This document shows positions 56,608 to 64,000 of a stretch of DNA of 64,000 nt, piece by piece. The stretch covers positions 289,619 to 353,618 of the forward strand of contig JAGFBZ010000699.1 of the NCBI GenBank assembly GCA_018398805.1, given 5' to 3'. Source of the DNA: Hirundichthys speculiger. Its lineage: Eukaryota > Chordata > Actinopteri > Beloniformes > Exocoetidae. Under the pieces are notes generated by a model. It was not told the DNA's origin. It was given only the letters and a program-made list of their open reading frames with translations, and did not search any database. A program made the translations under genes and the position numbers. Every line of letters starts with the position of its first letter. The stretch's first letter is position 1.

Positions 56608-59600
56608 GACGTCTATATAGACAGGTGGAGGTCAACGCTGGGATGACGTCTATATAGACAGGTGGAGGTCAACGCTGGGATGACGTCTATATAGACAGGT
56701 GGAGGTAAACGCTGGGATGACGTCTATATAGACAGGTGGAGGTAAACGCTGGGATGACGTCTATATAGACAGGTGGAGGTCAACGCTGGGATGACGTCTA
56801 TATAGACGGGTGGAGGGTGGAGGTCGACGCTGGGATGACGTCTATATAGACAGGTGGAGGTCAACGCTGGGATGACGTCTATATAGACGGGGTGGAGACG
56901 TCGACGCTGGGATGACTTCTATATAGACGGGTGGACAATGCCTCTATGTAGACGGGTGGAGGTCGAGGGGACGACCTCTATGTAGACGGGTGGAGGTCGA
57001 CGCCGGGACGACGTCTATGTAGACGGGTGGAGGTCGACGCCGGGACGACGTCTATGTAGACGGGTGGAGGTCGACGCCGGGACGACGTCTATGGGACGGG
57101 TGGAAGGTCGACGCGGGCGATAGACGTGAGTCTATGTAGACGGATGGAGGTCGACGCCGGGACGTCTATATAGACGGGTGGAGGTCAACGCTGGGATGAC
57201 GTCTATATAGACGGGTGGAGGTCAACGCTGGGATGACGTCTATATAGACGGGTGGAGGTCAACGCTGCGATGACGTCATGACGTATGGACGGGTGGAGGT
57301 CAACGCTGCGATGATGACGTCTATATAGACAGGTGGAGGTCAACGCTGGGATGACGTCTATATAGACGGTGGAAGTCGACGGCTGGGATGACGTCTATAT
57401 AGACAGGTGGAGGTCAACGCTGGGATGACGTCTATATAGACGGGTGGAGGTCGACGCTGGGATGACGTCTATATAGACGGGTGGAGGTCAACGCTGGGAT
57501 GACGTCTATATAGACAGGTGGAGGTAAATGCTGGGAGGTGACGTCTATATATAGACAGGGTGGAGGTGAGGTCAACGCTGGGATGACGTCTATATAGACG
57601 GGTGGAGGTCAACGCTGGGATGACGTCTATATAGACGGGTGGAGGTCCAACGCTGGGATGACGTCTATATAAGACAGGTGGGGTCAACGCTGGGATCTAT
57701 AGACGTGGAGGTCAACGCTGGGATGATGTCTATATAGACAGGTGGAGGTCAAATGCTGGGATGACATCTATATAGACAGGTGGAGGTCAACGCTGGGATG
57801 ACGTCTATATAGACAGGGTGGAGGTCAACGCTGGGATGACAGTCTATATAGACAGGTGGAGGTCAACGCTGGGATGACGTCTATATAGACCGGTGGAGGT
57901 CAACGCTGGATGACGTCTCATATAGACGGGTGGAGTCAACGCTGGATGACGTCTATATAGACTGTGGAGGAATGCTGGGGATGACGTCTATATAGACAGG
58001 TGGAGGTCAACGCTGGGATGACGTCTATGACAGGGGTGGAGGTCAACGCTGGGACGTCTATATAGACAGGTGGAGGTCAACGCTGGGATGACGTCTATAT
58101 AGACAGGTGGAGGTCAACGCTGGGATGACGTCTATATAGACAGGTGGAGGTCAACGCTGGGATGACGTCTATATAGACAGGTGGAGGTCAACGCTGGGAT
58201 GACGTCTATAAGACAGGTGGAGGTCAACGCTGGGATGACGTCTGATAAAGACAGGGTGGAGGTCAACGCTGGGATGACGTCTATATAGACAGGTAGAAGT
58301 CAACGCTGGGATGACGTCTATATAGACAGGTGGAGGTCAACGCTGGGATGACGTCTATATAGACAGGTGGAGGTCAACGCTGGGATGACGTCAACGCTGA
58401 TATATGACAGGGGAGGTGGAGGTCAACGCTGGGATGACGTCTATAGACAGGGTGGAGGTCAACGCTGGGATGACGTCTATATAGACAGGTGGAGGTCAAC
58501 GCTGGGATGACGTCTATATAGACAGGTGGAGGTCCAACGCTGGGATGACGTCTATATAGACAGGTGGAGTCAACGCTGGGATGACGTCTATATGAGGTGG
58601 AGGTCAACGTGGGATGACGTCTATATAGACGGTGGAGGTCAACGCTGGGATGACGTCTATATAGACGGGTGGAGGTCAACGCTGGGATTGGACGTCATAT
58701 AGACAGGTGGAGGTCACGCTGGGATGACGTTATATAAGCTGGTGGAGGTGGAGGTCAACGCTGGATGACGTCTATATAGACAGGGTGGAGGTCAACGCTG
58801 GGATGACGTCTATATAGACAGGTTGGAGGTCAACGCTGGGATGACGTCTATATAGACAGGGGAGGTGGAGGTCAACGCTGGGGATGACGTCTATATAGAC
58901 AGGTGGAGGTCAACGCTGGGATGACATATATGGATAGACAGGTGGAGGTCAACGCTGGGATGACGTCTATATAGACAGGTGGAGGTCAACGCTGGGATGA
59001 CGTCTATATAGACAGGTGGAGGTCAACGCTGGGATGACGTCTATATAGACAGGGTGGAGGTCAACGGGGAGACGTCAACGCTGGGATGACGTCTATATAG
59101 ACAGGTGGAGGTCAACGCTGGGATGACGTCTATATAGACAGGGTGGAGGTCAACGCAACGCTGGGATGACGTCTATATAGGAGGTCAACGGGAGGGGGAG
59201 GTCAACGCTGGATGACGTCTTATAGACAGGGTGGAGGGTCAACGCTGGGATGACGTCTATATAGAGACGGGGGTGGAGGTCAACGCTGGGATGACGTCTA
59301 TATAGACAGGTGGAGGTCAACGCTGGGATGACGTCTATATAGACGGGTGGAGGTAACGCGGGAGACGTGGAGGTCAACGCTGGGGATGGATGACGTCTAT
59401 ATAGACAGGTGGAGGTCAACGCTGGGATGACGTCTATATAGACAGGTGGAGGTCAACGCTGGGAGGTGGAGGTCAACGCTGGGATGACGTCTATAATAGA
59501 CAGGTGGAGGTCAACGCTGGGATGACGTCTATATAGACAGGTGGAGGTCAACGCGGGATGACGTCTATATAGACGGTGGAGGTCAACGCTGGGATGACAT

Positions 59601-62600
59601 CTATTAGACAGGTGGAGGTCAACGCTGGGATGACGTCTAATAGACTGGAGGTGGGGATGACATCTGTATAGACAGGTGGAGGTCAACGCTGGGGTGACGT
59701 CTATATAGGACAGGTGGAGGTAAATGCTGGGACGCAGTCGACAGTGGAGGTCAACGCTGGGATTCTATAGACGTGGAGGTCTGGGAACGTAGACAGGTGG
59801 AGGTCAACGCTGGGATGACATCTATATAGAGGTGGAGGTCAACGCTGGGGATGACCTAGATAGACAGGTGGAGGTCAACGTGGGATGACGTCTATATAGA
59901 CAGGTGGAGGTCAACGCTGGGATGAGTCTATTGACAGGTGGAGGTCAACGCTGGGAGACGTCATATAGACAGGTGGGAGGTCAACGCTGGGATGACGTCT
60001 ATATAGAAGGGGAGGTCAACGCTGGGATGACGTCTATATAGACAGGTGGAGGTCAACGCTGGGATACGTCTATATAGACGGGTGGAGGGTGGGAGGTCAA
60101 CGACGGGGGTGGAGGTCAACGCTGGGATGACGTCTATATAGACAGTGGGGAGGTCAACGCTGGGATGACGTCTATATAGCAGGGTGGAGGTCAACGCTGG
60201 GATGATATGTCTAATAGACAGGTGGAGTCAACGCTGGGATGACGTATATATGACGGGTCAGGTGGTAGACAGTGGAGGTCAACGCTGGGTGACGTCATAT
60301 AGACGGTGGAGGTCAACGCGGGATGACGTCTATATAGACGGTGGAGGTCAACGCTGGGATGACGTGACAGGTGGAGGTCAACGCTGGATGACGTCTATAT
60401 AGACAGGTGGAGGTCAACGCTGGGATGACTCTATATAGACAGGTGGAGGTCAACGCTGGGATGACGTCTGTATAGAAAGCTGGAGGTCAACGCTGGGATG
60501 ACGTCTTATGACAGGTGGAGGTCAACGCTGGGATGAGTCTATAGCAGGTGGAGGTCAAACGCTGGGATGACGTCTATATAGACAGGGGAGGGCTGATGAC
60601 GTCTATATAGACAGGTGGCGCTTGGGATGACGTCTTATATAGACAGGTGGAGGTCAACGCTGGGATGACGTCTATATAGACAGGTGGAGGGTCAACGGGT
60701 GGTCACGCTTGGATGACGTCTATATAGGACAGGTGGAGGTCAACGCTGAGCTGGATGACTCTAATAGAACAGGGGAGGTCACGATGGGATACGTCTATAT
60801 AGACAGTGAGGTCAACTGGGATACGTCTATATAGACAGGTGGAGGTCAACTCTGGGATGACTCTATATAGACAGGTGGAGGTCAAAACGCTGGGATGACG
60901 TCTGTATGACAGGTGGAGGTCAACGCGGGGTGAATCTATAAGACGGGGAGTAAACGCTGGGATGACGTCTATATAGACAGGTGGAGGTCAACGCTGGTGG
61001 TGACGTCTATATACAGGTGGAGTCAACGCTGGATGACGTGGGATGACGTCTATATAGACGGGTGGAGGTCAACGCTGGGATGACGTCTAATAGACAGGTG
61101 GAGTCAATGCCGAGACGTGGGAGGTTCAACACGGGATGACGTCTATATAGACAGGTGGAGGTCAACGCTGGGATGACAGGTCTGGGATGATAGACCGGTA
61201 GGTCAACGCTGGGATGACGTCTAGAGACAGGTGGAGGTAAACACTGGATGACGTCTATATAGACAGGTGGAGGTCAACGCTGGAGATGACGTCTATAGAG
61301 AGGGGGAGGTCAACGCTGAGATGACTATATAGACAGGTGGAGGTCACGGGGATGACTCTATATAGACAGGGTGGCGGTCATACGCTGGGATGAATCTATA
61401 TAGACAGGTGGAGGTCAACGCTGGGGTGAGTGATCTATATACAGGTGAGGTCAACGCTGGGATGACGTCTATATAGAACATGTGGAGGTCAACGCGGATG
61501 ACGTCTATATAGGCGGGTGGAGTCACGTGGGATGACGTCATATAGACAGGTGGAGGTCAACGCTTGGGATGAAGTCTATATAGACAGGTGGAGGTCAAGC
61601 TGGGATGACGTCTATATAGACGGGTGGAGGTCAACGCTGGGATGACGTCTATATAGACGGGGAGGTCAACGCTGGGGTGACGTGTGTATATAAGGTGTAG
61701 GTCACGCTGGGATGACGTCTATATGACAGGTGGAGGGCAACGCTGGGATGACGTCTATATAGACAGGTGGAGGTCAACGCTGGGATGACGTCTATATAGA
61801 CAGGTGGAGGTCAACGCTGACAGGTGGAGGTCAACGATGGGTGGGATTGACGTTCAATGCAGGTGGATGTCAACGGGGAGATGACGTCTATAAGAACGGG
61901 GAGTCAACGCTGGGATGACGTCTATATAGACAGGTGAAGTCAACGCTGGGATGACGTTATAGACAGGGGAGGTCAACGCTGGGATGACGTCTATATAGAC
62001 ATTGAAATAGACCAGGTGGAGGGTAACGCTGGATGACGTCTATATAGACAGGGGAGATAACGCGGGGATGGACGTCTATATAGAGGGGAGGTCAACGCTG
62101 GGATGACGTCTATTAGACAGGTGGCGGTCACGCTGGGATGACGTCTATATAGACGTGGAGAGGTAAAGGCTTGAGATGACGTCAGATAGACGTGGAGGTA
62201 AACTGGATGACGTCTATATAGACAGGTGGAGGTCACGCTGGATGACGTCTATATGACAGGTGGAGGTAAACCTGGGATGACGTCTATATAGACAGGTGGA
62301 GGTCAACGCTGGATGACGTCTATATAGACAGGTGAGGGTCAACGCAGGTGGATGACGTCTATATAGACAGGTGGAGGTCAACGCTGAGATGAATCTATAT
62401 AGACAGGTGGAGGAAACACTGGGATGACGTCTGGGATGATGACAGGTGGAGGTCAACGCTGGGAGACGTTATAACATGTGGAGGTCAACGCTGGTGACGT
62501 CTATATAGACAGGTGGGGTCAACGCTGGGATGACGTCTATAGACAGGTGGAGGTCAACGCTGGGATGACGTCTATAGACAGGTGGAGGTCAACGCTGGGG

Positions 62601-64000
62601 TGACGTCTATAACAGGTGGAGGTCAACGCTGAGATGACTCTATATAGACAGTGGATTAACGCTGGGATGACGTCTATATAGACCGGTGGAGGTCAACGCT
62701 GCTGTGATGAACTCTTATAGACAGGTGGAGGTCAACGCTGGGTATGACGTCTATATAGGCAGTGGAGTTAGCGTGGGATGACGTTTTATAGAAAAGTCAA
62801 CGCTGGGGAGTTATATACGGTGGAGGTAAACGCTGGATGAGTCTATTAGACGTGTGGAGGTCAACGCTGGGATGATGTCTATATAGACAGGTGGAGGTCA
62901 ATGACGACAGGTGGAGGTCAACGCTGGATGACGTATATATAGACGGTGAGGTCAACGCTGGGATTACTCTATATAGACAGGTGGAGGTCAACGCTGGGTG
63001 ACGTCTATATAGACGGGTGAGGTTACGCTGGAATGACGTCTATATAGACAGGTGTACGGTTCAACGCTGGGGTGCAACGCTCTATATAGACATGGAGGTC
63101 ACGCTGGGATGACGTTATATAGACAGTGGAGAACGGGGAGACGTCTATATAGACAGGTGGAGGTCAACGCTGTGATCTGTATAGACAGGTGGAGGTCAAC
63201 GCTGGGATGACGTCTATATAGAAGGGTGGAGGTAAACGCCTGGACAGGTGGAGGTAACGCGGGATGACGTCTGTATAGACAGGTGGGGTCAACGCTGGGA
63301 TGACGTCAACGACTGTGGAGGTCACGTCTATATAGACAGGTGGAGGTCACGCTAGACATCTATATAGACAGGTGGAGGTCACGCTGGGATGACGTCTATA
63401 TAGACAGGGGAGAACGCTTGACATCTGGATTAGACAGGTGGAGGTGCTGGGATGACGGTCTATAAAGGTGGAGGTCAACGCTGGGATACGTCATATGACA
63501 GGTGGAGGTCACGCTGGGTGACGTCTATATAGACGGTGGAGGTCGACGCTGGGATGACGTCTATATAGACGGGTGGAGTCACGCTGGAGATGACGTCTAT
63601 ATAGACAGTTGTAATGCTGAGATGACGTCTATATAGACAGGTGGAAGTCAACACTGGGAGGTGACGTCTATATAGACAGGTGGAGGTCAACGCTGACAGG
63701 TGGAGGTGATGACATGTAAACACTGGGTGGAGGAAACGCTGGGAGACGTCTATATAGACAAGGGGAGGTCAACGCTGGGATGACGTCTATATAGACAGGT
63801 GGAGGTCAACGCTGGGGATGCGTCTATATAGACAGGTGGAGGTCAACGCTGGGATGACGTCTATATAGGGGTGGAGGTCAACGTCTGGGTGAGTCTATAG
63901 AAAGGTAGGTCAATGCGGATGACGTCTATTAGACAGGTGGAGGTCAACGCGGGATGACGTCTATATAGAAGGGGGAGGTCAACGCGGGATGACGGTCTAT
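56608..64000 (+). repeat. 37-bp minisatellite, about 200 copies, runs off the window
   Basis: The unit is GTCTATATAGACAGGTGGAG then GTCAACGCTGGGATGAC. Every unit holds a TATATAGAC palindromic core, AGGTCA, and the GACGTC palindrome at the unit junction. Early units (to about 57,100) contain GTAGACGGG/GGACGACG variants. From about 59,000 single-base losses become frequent. All minus-strand open frames here (LYRRHPSVD types) come from the array. It lies in dcaf6 intron 8. Confidence 0.97.

Noticed and set aside
57469..63723. Many minus-strand frames with LYRRHPSVD repeats, superficially Arg/His-rich proteins
   Set aside because: Artefacts of the 37-bp array; the frame changes at each indel and there are no start or flank signals.

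Overview
The window is nuclear DNA from a ray-finned fish. The evidence is split vertebrate-type exons with GT-AG introns, teleost-type hAT, Tc1/mariner and L2/Rex-like elements, and abundant minisatellites. Two conserved genes are recognised by translation. On the minus strand, the first coding exon of mpc2 (mitochondrial pyruvate carrier 2) lies at 5995-6088 with its CpG-rich promoter; the rest of mpc2 lies beyond the left edge. On the plus strand, the first eight coding exons of dcaf6 (DDB1/CUL4-associated factor 6, also called NRIP/IQWD1) run from 21082 to 56012. They encode the N-terminal WD40 block (328 codons plus one base), and the gene continues past the right edge. The two genes are head to head, the same divergent arrangement I recall for the human MPC2-DCAF6 locus.

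Layout. 1-5994: mpc2 intron 1, with a hAT end carrying a 53-bp minisatellite, two hAT MITEs and a 1.7-kb array of a 12-bp unit. 6089-6440: mpc2 promoter. 6.5-20 kb: intergenic, with decayed L2/Rex-like LINEs and an unrecognised minus-strand coiled-coil gene (13266-about 16696). That gene has a 7-residue repeat block and a C-terminal tail of TQT-type motifs, and its reading frame is cut by a hAT element with a perfect 8-bp target duplication. 20.65-21.08 kb: dcaf6 promoter. 21-56 kb: dcaf6 exons separated by introns full of hAT MITEs, many with intact target duplications and several nested. 56.6-64 kb: one 37-bp minisatellite of at least 7.4 kb in dcaf6 intron 8, running off the window.

Tandem arrays cover roughly a quarter of the window, and several sit inside transposable elements. 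The two most interesting structures are (i) a pair of oppositely oriented copies of a 35-bp-minisatellite element flanking dcaf6 exons 3-7, and (ii) the split coiled-coil/TQT gene. Most long open frames in the window are by-products of arrays whose unit length is a multiple of three and lacks stop codons; they are not genes. No rRNA, tRNA or CRISPR array was seen.
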